Below, piece after piece: positions 1 to 5,942 of a stretch of 7,230 nucleotides of DNA. A model generated the notes under the pieces. It was not told the DNA's origin and ran no database searches. It saw nothing but the letters and a program-made list of their open reading frames with translations. Positions within the stretch are counted from its first letter, which is position 1. Each line of letters starts with the position of its first letter. The DNA comes from Candidatus Auribacterota bacterium (GTDB lineage: Bacteria > Auribacterota > Tritonobacteria > UBA1439), in assembly GCA_026391995.1 (NCBI GenBank), contig JAPLCY010000183.1, positions 1 through 7,230 of the forward strand. Reading direction: 5' to 3'. A program made the position numbers and the translations under genes.

Positions 1-549
1 TCACAGCAGCTCTTCCCTCTCGAAACCGCCATCGAGACGGACTACTATCGCAGGCTCCAGCAGGCGGTCGAGGCGCTCGGTTCATCGGACTGCGCCGTCG
101 CGAGCCGGATGATCGGCAGCGAGATCGACATCCGCAACATCGAGATACTGCTCAGGCTCCTGCGTTATTCGACAATGCCGGCGGGAGAGCTCGCCGAGGT
201 ACTCCTGCCCGGGGGTCTCCATCTGAACCAGCGGCTCCTCCTCTCGGCATACGCCTCGCGGCAGACGGGCGAACTCCTCGATGTGCTCCGGATACTCCCC
301 CGATCCCTTACCGCCTCGCGACCGAAAGAGGCGGCCGGGCAACTCGAATTTTTGAAGGCGGTCCTCGAGGAAGTGGTGGCGGGCGAGGCACGGCGCGCGC
401 TCTCGGGCTTCCCCTTCAGCATCGGCACCGTGATCGCCTACTTCATCCTCGCCCGCTCGGAATCGCGCCGGCTCCGCAGGATACTGGTCGGGAAATACCT
501 TGGGGTACCAGGCAACAGGTTGGCACGTACCACCGCAATTGGAAATTGA
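1..549 (+). CDS. atpC: A/V-type ATPase subunit C (AC39 family), 3' part
   Basis: The frame is open from the first base, so the gene starts upstream; 182 C-terminal residues of a protein usually near 330-350 residues are visible. Subunit C is the funnel-shaped socket that joins the central shaft (D/F) to the membrane c-ring. The family is recognised from ETDYYRRL followed by SEIDIRNIEILLRLLRY, the LLPGG turn, and the C-terminal PFSIGTVIAYFILARSE and RRILVGKYLG motifs, in the expected order. The AC39 fold is an all-helical soluble domain. The last few residues (about TTAIGN) look unlike the family because the stop codon at 547-549 lies inside a 7-base tandem repeat that begins at 537. It is the first visible gene of the ATPase operon and lies 252 bases before subunit I. 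The family call is secure; the gene symbol follows archaeal usage (NtpC in Enterococcus). Confidence 0.9.
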   Translation, partial: SQQLFPLETAIETDYYRRLQQAVEALGSSDCAVASRMIGSEIDIRNIEILLRLLRYSTMPAGELAEVLLPGGLHLNQRLLLSAYASRQTGELLDVLRILPRSLTASRPKEAAGQLEFLKAVLEEVVAGEARRALSGFPFSIGTVIAYFILARSESRRLRRILVGKYLGVPGNRLARTTAIGN

Positions 550-571
550 ATATTGCGAATTGTGAATATTA
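537..571. repeat. degenerate 7-base tandem repeat across the end of subunit C
   Basis: Five consecutive heptamers can be read: AATTGGA, AATTGAA, TATTGCG, AATTGTG and AATATTA, with consensus AATTGNR. The stop codon of subunit C (547-549) lies in the second unit, so the repeat contributes the last residues of that protein. AATATT at 549-554 and 565-570 could also pair, but the stem is only six base pairs. Confidence 0.55.
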
Positions 572-626
572 ACCTGGATTATTCATCAGACTGATAAAGT
601 GCAATTATGACGGCTTAAGAAAATGC

Positions 627-749
627 AACCACGGATTTCGCGCCTGCCTGCCGGTCCTTCAGATGCTGAGCATCTTCAGGATGCGAAGTACAGGCAAGGA
701 TTGGACAGATTCCGTATAAGAATCTGCGTAATCGGCGGAATCCGCGGTT
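627..749. repeat. nested inverted-repeat element in the C-I spacer
   Basis: The outer arms AACCACGGATT (627-637) and AATCCGCGGTT (739-749) are inverted copies with one mismatch. Inside lie TGCCTG (645-650) pairing with CAGGCA (691-696), and a central hairpin AGATGC-TGA-GCATCT (661-675). The central hairpin is extended by CCT/AGG after a two-base internal mismatch. The element is non-coding and lies between C and I. The concentric pairing resembles a small dispersed palindromic repeat or miniature element. No flanking target duplication is evident. It could also fold in RNA as a spacer or attenuator structure. Confidence 0.55.
721..747. repeat. three 9-base tandem units
   Basis: AATCTGCGT (721-729), AATCGGCGG (730-738) and AATCCGCGG (739-747) are head-to-tail nonamers with consensus AATCNGCGG. 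The third unit doubles as the right arm of the nested inverted repeat. Confidence 0.6.
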
Positions 750-788
750 AAACGTTAAAATTTAGTATTTACAATTTTTATTTTTCAA
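747..788. repeat. AT-rich 7-base tandem repeat in the leader of subunit I
   Basis: Six heptamers run without a gap: GTTAAAC, GTTAAAA, TTTAGTA, TTTACAA, TTTTTAT and TTTTCAA. They stop five bases before the ribosome binding site of subunit I. The units are degenerate, so part of the signal could come from AT-rich composition alone. Confidence 0.4.
748..775 (+). promoter_or_regulatory. possible sigma-70-type promoter before subunit I
   Basis: TACAAT at 770-775 is one base off a consensus -10 box. TTAAAC at 748-753, 16 bases upstream, is only a weak -35 match. The location, in an AT-rich leader after the largest spacer of the operon, would suit an internal promoter. The AT-rich repeat here makes chance matches likely. 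Confidence 0.2.
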
Positions 789-792
789 TACT

Positions 793-797
793 GGAGG
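793..797 (+). promoter_or_regulatory. ribosome binding site supporting the GTG start of subunit I
   Basis: GGAGG lies four bases before GTG at 802. It supports GTG as the start, because the next in-frame ATG (MQQLN) would leave this site too far away. The same GGAGGCGC string occurs before K and B. Confidence 0.6.
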
Positions 798-801
798 CGC
801 C

Positions 802-1608
802 GTGCTTACCTCAGCCGAGATGCAGCAACTGAACATCCTCATCCTCAAGGAGGATGCCGACAGGGTCACCGAGGCGATCGCCGACATGGGCGTGATGCAT
901 CTCAGCGACTCGGGTGAGCTGGAGGACTGGGCCGGGGAGCTGAGCGAGGTCAGAACCGCCGGCACGGTCGAGCGCGTCACCGCCCTCGAGAAGAAGATGC
1001 GCGAGCTGGGAAAATGGCTGGAGATACGCGAGCTCCCCCGGACAATCGCCTCCGTCTCCCAATGCATGACGCCCGAGGCCATCGTGGCGCACGAGGAAAA
1101 ACTGTCGGCGATCGACGCAGAGGTGAGCGCGCTCGTCCTCGATCGCGATTCAAAACGCGCCGAGATCGAAAAGCTCACCGCCCTCTCGCGCGAACTTACC
1201 GCATTCGCGCCGCTTGGGAGACTTGGCATCGGGGCGCGCTACTCCTTCCTCCAGCTCGAAACCGGGCGCGTCCGCCGCCAGAACGTTCCCCTCCTCCAGC
1301 GGGCGCTCGAACCGATCCCCCATGTCTTCATGCCGATGGGAATCGAGGGGGATCTCGTCGCGATCGTGGCCATCGCGCTTAAAAAAGACCGCGCCGCGCT
1401 CGACGCCGCCCTGCGCGACGCCGCCTTCGAGGCTGGGTCCCGGCGAGCGAAATCCGGCGCGTCGCCTTGCGCGTGGAGCAGATCACCGGCGGGCACTGCT
1501 ACATCGAATCGCTCAGCCCCCGCGAGATCCCTGGCGTCCGCGAGGGTCAGGTCAAGGTGCCGGTCCTCTTCAAGAACCCGTTCTTCGCACGGCCATTCGA
1601 GCTCCTGA
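802..1608 (+). CDS. atpI: A/V-type ATPase subunit I, N-terminal fragment (broken gene)
   Basis: This encodes the cytoplasmic N-terminal part of subunit I (the a/Vph1-like stator subunit), which bears the proton half-channels and contacts the peripheral stalks. Residues 1-210 (to about 1431) fit the family: MQQLNILILKEDADRVTEAI and GVMHLSD at the N-terminus, then a coiled-coil stretch rich in E, K, R and A, then an alpha/beta lobe ending in LRDAAFE. After about 1431 this frame turns into Arg/Ser-rich shadow sequence that resembles no subunit I, while the real protein continues in frame 3. The translation to 1608 is therefore not a natural C-terminus. The GTG start is preceded by GGAGG. About 100 family residues, the returning half of the coiled coil, appear to be missing at the frame change. 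It is either a damaged gene or an assembly error. Confidence 0.75.
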   Translation: MLTSAEMQQLNILILKEDADRVTEAIADMGVMHLSDSGELEDWAGELSEVRTAGTVERVTALEKKMRELGKWLEIRELPRTIASVSQCMTPEAIVAHEEKLSAIDAEVSALVLDRDSKRAEIEKLTALSRELTAFAPLGRLGIGARYSFLQLETGRVRRQNVPLLQRALEPIPHVFMPMGIEGDLVAIVAIALKKDRAALDAALRDAAFEAGSRRAKSGASPCAWSRSPAGTATSNRSAPARSLASARVRSRCRSSSRTRSSHGHSSS

Positions 1609-2534
1609 CCTCCACCTACGGCATCCCCGAGTACGGAGCCATCGACCCCACCGTGTTCGTCGCGATCACCTTCCTCATCATGTTCGGCGTCATGTTCGGC
1701 GACATCGGCGACGGCCTGGTCCTCACGATCATCGGCGCCCTCCTGACCTTCCGCCGCCGGGTGCAGCGCACCAGCGCAATCGGCCCCCTCGTCCTCTACT
1801 GCGGCCTCTCCTCGCTTCTCTTCGGCTTCCTCTACGGCAGCTTCTTCGGGGTGGAGAAGTGGTTCCGCCCGCTCTGGCTCAGGCCGATGAACGATATTTT
1901 TTTCTTCATAAAAACTGCGATATGGTTCGGCATCGCGGTCATGAGCCTGGGGATACTCATCAATATCATCGACGCCGTCAGGACGAGGAACTGGCTCAAG
2001 GGGCTCTTCGACAAGGCGGGGCTCCTCGCTGGGGTGATCTACTGGGGCGGGCTCGGCCTCGTCATCAACACCCTCATGCGCGGCGGGGGACGGTTCAACC
2101 GCAATGCCGCCTTTTGGGTCGTGGGGGCGCCGGTGCTGCTCCTTTTCTTAAGAGCGCCATTCGCCCTCCTCACCGGCCGGCACAGGAAGCTCTTCCCCGA
2201 GGGGTTCCTCGTCTACTTCATGGAGACCCTGATCGAGGTCGTCGAGATCTTCCTCGGCTTCCTCGCCAACACCCTTTCTTTCATCAGGGTGGCGGCGTTC
2301 GCCCTGGCGCACGCGATGCTTTTCATGGCCGTCTTCGCCCTCGCCGACGCCGTCCGCGGGGCACCCGGCGGGACGCTGCTTTCTATTCTGTTGATTATCC
2401 TCGGGAATATCCTGATAATTGTGCTCGAGGGGTTGATTGTCACCATTCAGGCGATACGGCTCGAGTATTACGAGTTCTTCGGCAAGTTTTTCAGCGGCGA
2501 GGGGAAGCGATACGAGCCGGTGAAGATTCGGTAA
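1467..2534 (+). CDS. atpI: A/V-type ATPase subunit I, C-terminal membrane part (broken gene)
   Basis: This is the membrane domain of subunit I. Homology already begins at about 1431 with GWVPASEIRRVALRVEQ, so the TTG at 1467 is only the first start-like codon in this frame, not a true gene start. The domain continues with the family signatures LFKNPFFARPFELL, YGIPEYGAIDPT and MFGVMFGDIGDG, then about seven or eight hydrophobic helices. The segment FLANTLSFIRVAAFALAH carries the arginine (codon 2286-2288) expected to work with the c-ring carboxylate in ion transfer. It ends with RLEYYEFFGKFFSGEGKRYEPV, the normal C-terminus. Joined with the N-terminal fragment it gives about 577 residues, short of the usual 620-660. 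Subunit K follows 36 bases downstream. Function depends on whether the break is real; without the first half it could not form a complete stator subunit. Confidence 0.85.
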   Translation: MRVEQITGGHCYIESLSPREIPGVREGQVKVPVLFKNPFFARPFELLTSTYGIPEYGAIDPTVFVAITFLIMFGVMFGDIGDGLVLTIIGALLTFRRRVQRTSAIGPLVLYCGLSSLLFGFLYGSFFGVEKWFRPLWLRPMNDIFFFIKTAIWFGIAVMSLGILINIIDAVRTRNWLKGLFDKAGLLAGVIYWGGLGLVINTLMRGGGRFNRNAAFWVVGAPVLLLFLRAPFALLTGRHRKLFPEGFLVYFMETLIEVVEIFLGFLANTLSFIRVAAFALAHAMLFMAVFALADAVRGAPGGTLLSILLIILGNILIIVLEGLIVTIQAIRLEYYEFFGKFFSGEGKRYEPVKIR

Positions 2535-2570
2535 GCGTACACGGTTCACCACACATGGAAGGAGGCGCAG

Positions 2571-2936
2571 ATGAGCGCAGTCGTGCAACGAAGGTTCAGG
2601 GATTTCGTGAAGATCTCGTGCTTCACCCTGGCCACAGTGATCGTGGCGTTCATTGTGGCGGGGGGCATTTACGCCGTCTACGGGCAGGGCGAGGGGGGTG
2701 TGGTCAAGTCGACCGATCCCTCCGTCATCAGGTGGGGGTTCCTCGCGGCGGCGATCTCGGTCGGGGTCGGGTCTCTGGCGGCCGGTGTCGCCGTGGCCTA
2801 TGTCGGCGCGGCCGCGCTGGGCGGGCTCGCGGAGAAACCGGAACTCTTTGGGCGCGCGATCATCTTCGTGGGCCTGGCCGAGGGTATCGCGATCTACGGC
2901 CTGGTCATTGCCATTTTCATACTGTTGAGGGTCTGA
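2571..2936 (+). CDS. atpK: A/V-type ATPase subunit K (c-ring proteolipid)
   Basis: This 121-residue membrane protein forms the rotating c-ring. Residues about 15-36 are a hydrophobic N-terminal segment. Residues about 56-86 and 94-119 form the c-type helical hairpin, with the polar loop GLAEKPELFGRA between them. Glu104 in the second hairpin helix (FVGLAEGIAIYG) is the expected ion-carrying carboxylate. There is one hairpin with one such Glu, unlike the four-helix NtpK of Enterococcus. The extra N-terminal segment ends in GGIYA-VYGQ and could be a cleaved signal-like leader or a third helix. I see no Gln in the helix preceding Glu104, a residue often found in sodium-binding c subunits, so proton coupling is the tentative guess. 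A strong AAGGAGG lies five bases before the ATG. The gene looks complete and sits between I and F. Confidence 0.92.
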   Translation: MSAVVQRRFRDFVKISCFTLATVIVAFIVAGGIYAVYGQGEGGVVKSTDPSVIRWGFLAAAISVGVGSLAAGVAVAYVGAAALGGLAEKPELFGRAIIFVGLAEGIAIYGLVIAIFILLRV

Positions 2937-3008
2937 ACGGCACGGGAGACACATTAGCGCTCTGGGCAGACCGGCCAAATCAGCACAACCAGGTGCTCAC
3001 CACACGCT

Positions 3009-3311
3009 ATGAGCTATTTCATCATCGGCGATGAGGAGACGGTCACCGGTTTCAGGCTAGCCGGGATCGAGGGCCGTGTGGCGCGAAGCCCCTATGAAAC
3101 GCGCGAGGCGCTGAAGGTAGCCGCCTCTACGGAGGGTGTGGACATCATTGTGGTCACTGAACGACTGGCGCTGGAGATCAAGGCCGATCTGCGGGGCTAC
3201 TACCCGCTCAATTTCCCCCTCATCATCCAGATACCCGACCGGAAGGGGCCGGTCGAGCAGCGGAAGTCTGTGCATGAGATTGTGAAATCGGCGGTGGGCA
3301 TCAGCATATAG
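3009..3311 (+). CDS. atpF: A/V-type ATPase subunit F
   Basis: This 100-residue soluble subunit has the normal family length. It pairs with subunit D to form the central shaft that turns inside the A3B3 head. Signatures are MSYFIIGDEETVTGFRLAGIEG at the N-terminus, the central strand VDIIVVTERLA, FPLIIQIPD followed by KGP, and the C-terminal helix IVKSAVGI. These match the CheY-like Rossmann core and the C-terminal helix of the family. The start is fixed by the conserved first residues. The best upstream purine run, AGGTG at 2991-2995, is 13 bases away, so translation may depend on coupling or on another leader feature. It is the first gene after a 72-base spacer behind K and looks intact. In Enterococcus nomenclature this subunit is NtpG. 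Confidence 0.93.
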   Translation: MSYFIIGDEETVTGFRLAGIEGRVARSPYETREALKVAASTEGVDIIVVTERLALEIKADLRGYYPLNFPLIIQIPDRKGPVEQRKSVHEIVKSAVGISI

Positions 3312-3314
3312 CAG

Positions 3315-3356
3315 CAAGCTATAAGCTGTAAGCTATAAGCACTAAGGGTTGAGCAA
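3315..3356. repeat. 7-base tandem repeat TAAGCTR in the leader of subunit E
   Basis: Six units are visible: CAAGCTA, TAAGCTG, TAAGCTA, TAAGCAC, TAAGGGT and TGAGCAA. The first four are near-identical, making this the clearest array in the window. It begins four bases after the stop of F and ends six bases before the ATG of E. It therefore occupies the place where a Shine-Dalgarno site would be. Confidence 0.75.
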
Positions 3357-3362
3357 GAATAA

Positions 3363-4004
3363 ATGAGTAATGTAACAGACGAGAAAGGCCTGCGGGAGCT
3401 GTGCGCGAAGATCGCCGAGGACTCGCACCACCAGGAGGCCGAGGTAGTCCGCAAGGCATCGGAGAAGGCCGCCGCCCGCATGGCCGAGGCACGGAGGGAG
3501 GGAGAACGGGTTTCCGCCGGAATCCTCCGGCAGGCGACCGGCGATGCGGCGCTTGAATCGAAGAAAATTCTCTCAAGGGTGCAGCTTGAGACAAGAAAGG
3601 CTGAACTCAGGAGCAGGGAAACGCTCATCGGCGAGACGCTGGCGCGACTGCGCGGAAAGATCAGCGCCCTCCCGGACGAGCCCGGATACACCGACCTGCT
3701 TAAAAAACTGGCCCTTGACGGCGCGATCAAGCTGGGAGGGGGAGAAGTGACGCTCATGGTCGCCGAGCGCGACAGGAAGCTGTGCGATAACCAGTTCATG
3801 AAAAGCATCAGCGACGGCTGTGCCGCCGCCGGACTTCCCGACCCCTTGATCACGCTCGCCGCGATCCCGCTGAACGGCGTCGGCGTCCTCGTCCGCGGGC
3901 GCGAGGGAAGGGTCGAGGTCAACAATACCCTCGAGGCGCGGATCGCGCGGATGTCGCGCGAACTGCGGATGCTCATCGCGGATATTTTATTTGGAGGAGA
4001 GTAG
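3363..4004 (+). CDS. atpE: A/V-type ATPase subunit E (peripheral stalk)
   Basis: This 213-residue subunit is close to the usual 190-210. It forms the outer stalk that keeps the A3B3 head from turning with the rotor. Residues about 5-100 are a charged, alanine-rich long helix (KIAEDSHHQEAEVV, then RMAEARREGERV and ETRKAELRSRETLIGETLARLRGKI), expected to form a right-handed coiled coil with subunit G/H. Residues about 105-213 are the globular head-binding domain, with GGGEVTLMVAERD, the strand GVGVLVRGREGRVEVNNTLEARI, and the end MLIADILFG typical of the family. There is no good ribosome binding site; the leader is a 7-base repeat. The gene looks complete. Its usual partner G/H is not in the window, and its position after F instead of before C is unusual. 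Confidence 0.92.
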   Translation: MSNVTDEKGLRELCAKIAEDSHHQEAEVVRKASEKAAARMAEARREGERVSAGILRQATGDAALESKKILSRVQLETRKAELRSRETLIGETLARLRGKISALPDEPGYTDLLKKLALDGAIKLGGGEVTLMVAERDRKLCDNQFMKSISDGCAAAGLPDPLITLAAIPLNGVGVLVRGREGRVEVNNTLEARIARMSRELRMLIADILFGGE

Positions 4005-4064
4005 CGGTTATTCCGCAGGAAGAATCCGGGATGGCGGCGCTCCTTCTCTGCCGTGTGTTGTGTA

Positions 4065-4099
4065 TTCTTAATTTTGCATTTTAACTTTTTCGTTTTTAG
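4065..4099. repeat. T-rich 7-base tandem repeat in the leader of subunit A
   Basis: Five units read TTCTTAA, TTTTGCA, TTTTAAC, TTTTTCG and TTTTTAG, with consensus TTTTNNN. The array ends 11 bases before the ATG of subunit A. The only ribosome-binding-like bases (AGG at 4098-4100) are at its edge. It is T-rich, so some apparent periodicity may be chance. Confidence 0.45.
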
Positions 4100-4110
4100 G
4101 TTATGTCCAT

Positions 4111-4503
4111 ATGGCCTCTCATACTGATTCAGTTATCGGGCGCGTAAGCCGGGTCGTGGGACCGCTCGTCCAGGCCTCCGGCGTCCGCGACTCCCAGATG
4201 CTCGAGCTCGTCGAGGTCGGCGAGGAGCGCCTGATCGGCGAAATCGTCCGCCTCGACGGCGAGAAGGCCTCGATCCAGGTCTATGAGGACACCACCGGCA
4301 TCACCCCCGGCGAAAAGATCCATCCACCTCCCCGCACTCGACCGGGAGAGGCGGTGGCGCGCGCGGCCGCTCCTGAAGGCCGGCGATCGCGTCGAAGCGG
4401 GTATGTCGATCGCCGTCGTTCAGGAAACACTGACAATCGAGCACCGCGTCCTGGTTCCCCCCGGGATCTCGGGCACGGTCACAGCGGTCTCGCCCGAGGG
4501 TGA
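4111..4503 (+). CDS. atpA: A/V-type ATPase catalytic subunit A, N-terminal fragment (broken gene)
   Basis: Only residues 1-70 (4111-4320) are real subunit A. They form the N-terminal beta-barrel: SVIGRVSRVVGPLVQASG, then LVEVGEERLIGEIVRLDG and the IQVYEDTTGITPGEKI signature. After about 4320 the frame becomes Pro/Arg-rich shadow sequence, while the true protein continues in frame 2 at HLPALDRERRW. Comparison with Thermus and similar A subunits shows about 44 residues missing here, including the conserved stretch with LGPG and YDGIQRPL that closes the barrel and leads into the bulge domain. The ATG at 4111 is supported by the conserved spacing to IGRV; the ATG at 4103 is out of frame. The translation past 4320 should not be read as a protein end. 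Confidence 0.75.
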   Translation: MASHTDSVIGRVSRVVGPLVQASGVRDSQMLELVEVGEERLIGEIVRLDGEKASIQVYEDTTGITPGEKIHPPPRTRPGEAVARAAAPEGRRSRRSGYVDRRRSGNTDNRAPRPGSPRDLGHGHSGLARG

Positions 4504-5773
4504 GTACCGGGTCGAGGATACGATCGCCGTCGTCTCGGGCGAGCAGGGCGAGACCCGGCTTTCGCTGTTTCACCGCTGGCCCGTCAGGAAGGGGCGCCCC
4601 TACCGCTCGAAGGCCTTACCCAACTCGCTGCTCATCACGGGCCAGCGCGTTATCGACACCCTCTTCCCAATCGCGAAGGGGGGATCGGTCGCCGTCCCCG
4701 GCGGATTCGGTACTGGCAAGACAATACTCCAGCACGCGCTCGCAAAGTGGTGCGACGCGCAGGTGATCATCTTCATCGGTTGCGGGGAGCGCGGGAACGA
4801 GATGACCGATGTCCTCACCGAGTTTCCCAGGATCGTCGACCCGCGCACCGGCCGGCCGCTCATGGAGCGCACCATAATGATCGCCAACACCTCCAATATG
4901 CCGGTGGCGGCGCGCGAGGCGTCCATCTACACCGGGATCACCATGGCCGAATACTACCGCGATATGGGGTATCACGTCGCGGTGATGGCGGACTCGACCT
5001 CGCGCTGGGCGGAGGCGCTTCGCGAGCTCTCCGGGCGCATGGAGGAGCTCCCCGCCGACGAAGGCTTCCCGTCGTACCTCCCCACCCGCCTCGCGGAGTT
5101 CTACGAGCGCGCCGGGATGGTGGAAACGCTCGGGGGCAGGGAGGGATCGGTTTCGGTGATCGGCTCGGTATCGCCGCCGGGGGGAGACTTCTCGGAGCCG
5201 GTGACCCAGCACTCGCGCCGCTTCGTCCGCGGCCTCTGGGTGCTCGACCGCCAGCTCGCGAACGCGCGTCATTACCCCGCGGTGAGTTGGCTGGAATCCT
5301 ACAGCGAGTACGTCGAGGACCTCGGGCAGTGGTGGGAATCGAAAGGGTTTCCCGAGTGGAAGTCTCTCCGCGGGGAAATCATGGGGCTCCTCCAGCAGGA
5401 GAACCGCCTCCAGCAGGTGGTGAAGCTCGTCGGCCCGGATGTCCTCCCCGACTCGCAGCGGATCGTGCTCGAGACCTGCGCCCTTTTCAAGAACGCTTTC
5501 CTGCAGCAGGACAGCTTCTCCCCAGTCGACATGTTCTGCCCCCTCGAGAAGCAGGTGAAGATGCTGAAGCTCATCCTCCTTTTCCACGAGCGGGGCCGCC
5601 GCGCCATCCAGAAGGGCGCCACGCTGGTGGCGGTACGGGGCCTCACCATATGCCGCGAGCTGATGCGTATGCGACAGACGGTGAAGAACGACGAGATTGA
5701 AAAACTCGACCGGATGGCGGCGGAGCTCGACCGCTCCATGAACGAACTGGAGGCGCGCTATGAGCGGCGCTGA
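4283..5773 (+). CDS. atpA: A/V-type ATPase catalytic subunit A, main part (broken gene)
   Basis: This encodes most of the ATP-hydrolysing or ATP-making subunit. Real homology starts at about 4322 (HLPALDRERRW); the ATG at 4283 lies inside the other fragment and is unlikely to be the native start. Domains run in order: bulge (QETLTIEHRVLVPPG), nucleotide-binding core and C-terminal helical bundle. Walker A GGFGTGKT is at 4700-4723. The catalytic Glu in CGERGNEMTDVL is at 4787-4789. Walker B VAVMADSTSRWAEALRE has its Asp at 4991-4993, and SVSPPGGDFSEPVTQ follows. All catalytic residues that I can check are present. Joining both fragments gives about 553 residues against a usual 580-600, which matches the gap seen near 4320. 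The stop overlaps the ATG of B by 14 bases, indicating translational coupling. Confidence 0.9.
   Translation: MRTPPASPPAKRSIHLPALDRERRWRARPLLKAGDRVEAGMSIAVVQETLTIEHRVLVPPGISGTVTAVSPEGEYRVEDTIAVVSGEQGETRLSLFHRWPVRKGRPYRSKALPNSLLITGQRVIDTLFPIAKGGSVAVPGGFGTGKTILQHALAKWCDAQVIIFIGCGERGNEMTDVLTEFPRIVDPRTGRPLMERTIMIANTSNMPVAAREASIYTGITMAEYYRDMGYHVAVMADSTSRWAEALRELSGRMEELPADEGFPSYLPTRLAEFYERAGMVETLGGREGSVSVIGSVSPPGGDFSEPVTQHSRRFVRGLWVLDRQLANARHYPAVSWLESYSEYVEDLGQWWESKGFPEWKSLRGEIMGLLQQENRLQQVVKLVGPDVLPDSQRIVLETCALFKNAFLQQDSFSPVDMFCPLEKQVKMLKLILLFHERGRRAIQKGATLVAVRGLTICRELMRMRQTVKNDEIEKLDRMAAELDRSMNELEARYERR
5749..5753 (+). promoter_or_regulatory. ribosome binding site of subunit B inside subunit A
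   Basis: GGAGG lies six bases before ATG 5760, within the last codons of subunit A. It supports the overlapping start of B and shares the GGAGGCGC string with the I and K sites. Confidence 0.6.
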
Positions 5774-5942
5774 ACGTTCCATCACCGGCAGGGAGTACCT
5801 CGGGGTACACGAGGTGGTGGGCCCGCTTGTCATTATACGCAATGCCGAGAACGTCGGCTTCAACGAGCGCTCGGGCGGGTCTTCGACGGCCTCGGCCGCC
5901 CCCGGGACGGCGGTCCCGAGCCGATCAGCGCCGAGTGCCTGA
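5760..5942 (+). CDS. atpB: A/V-type ATPase subunit B, N-terminal fragment (broken gene)
   Basis: Residues 1-36 (5760-5867) are the start of the non-catalytic head subunit [27 protein letters not shown] matches the first strands of the family's N-terminal barrel. From about 5868 this frame yields Ser/Ala-rich sequence with no family resemblance, while frame 2 picks up [11 protein letters not shown]. Compared with Thermus-type B subunits about 56 residues are missing between the NE and LGRVFDG positions. That segment normally contains the QVFEGTSGL-like barrel strand. The start is well supported by GGAGG and by overlap with the end of A. The reading from 5868 to 5942 is not a real C-terminus. 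Confidence 0.75.
   Translation: MSGAERSITGREYLGVHEVVGPLVIIRNAENVGFNERSGGSSTASAAPGTAVPSRSAPSA

Noticed and set aside
1435..1437. A single missing G in GGG as the cause of the subunit I frame change
   Set aside because: One added G would restore the frame, but GWVPA already reads directly in frame 3 and about 100 family residues would still be missing, so a larger deletion fits better.
2546..3005. Repeated 9-mer TCACCACAC at 2546-2554 and 2997-3005, before K and F
   Set aside because: Two copies of a short string near start codons are compatible with chance, and no further copies were noticed before other genes.
1214..3034. 606-residue plus-strand frame across I, K and the start of F
   Set aside because: It crosses several well-supported genes in the wrong frame, and its Arg/Pro/Gly/His-rich composition is typical of a shadow frame.
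3315..3356. CRISPR array
   Set aside because: The units are seven bases with no spacers, and no cas genes are nearby.
4005..4064. Terminator after subunit E
   Set aside because: Only a four-base ATTC/GAAT stem is visible, followed by no proper T-run next to it. The T-rich stretch is the separate heptamer array further on.
4312..5876. Programmed ribosomal frameshifting in A or B
   Set aside because: No slippery heptamer or downstream pseudoknot is apparent, and frameshifting cannot supply the missing 44 and 56 residues.
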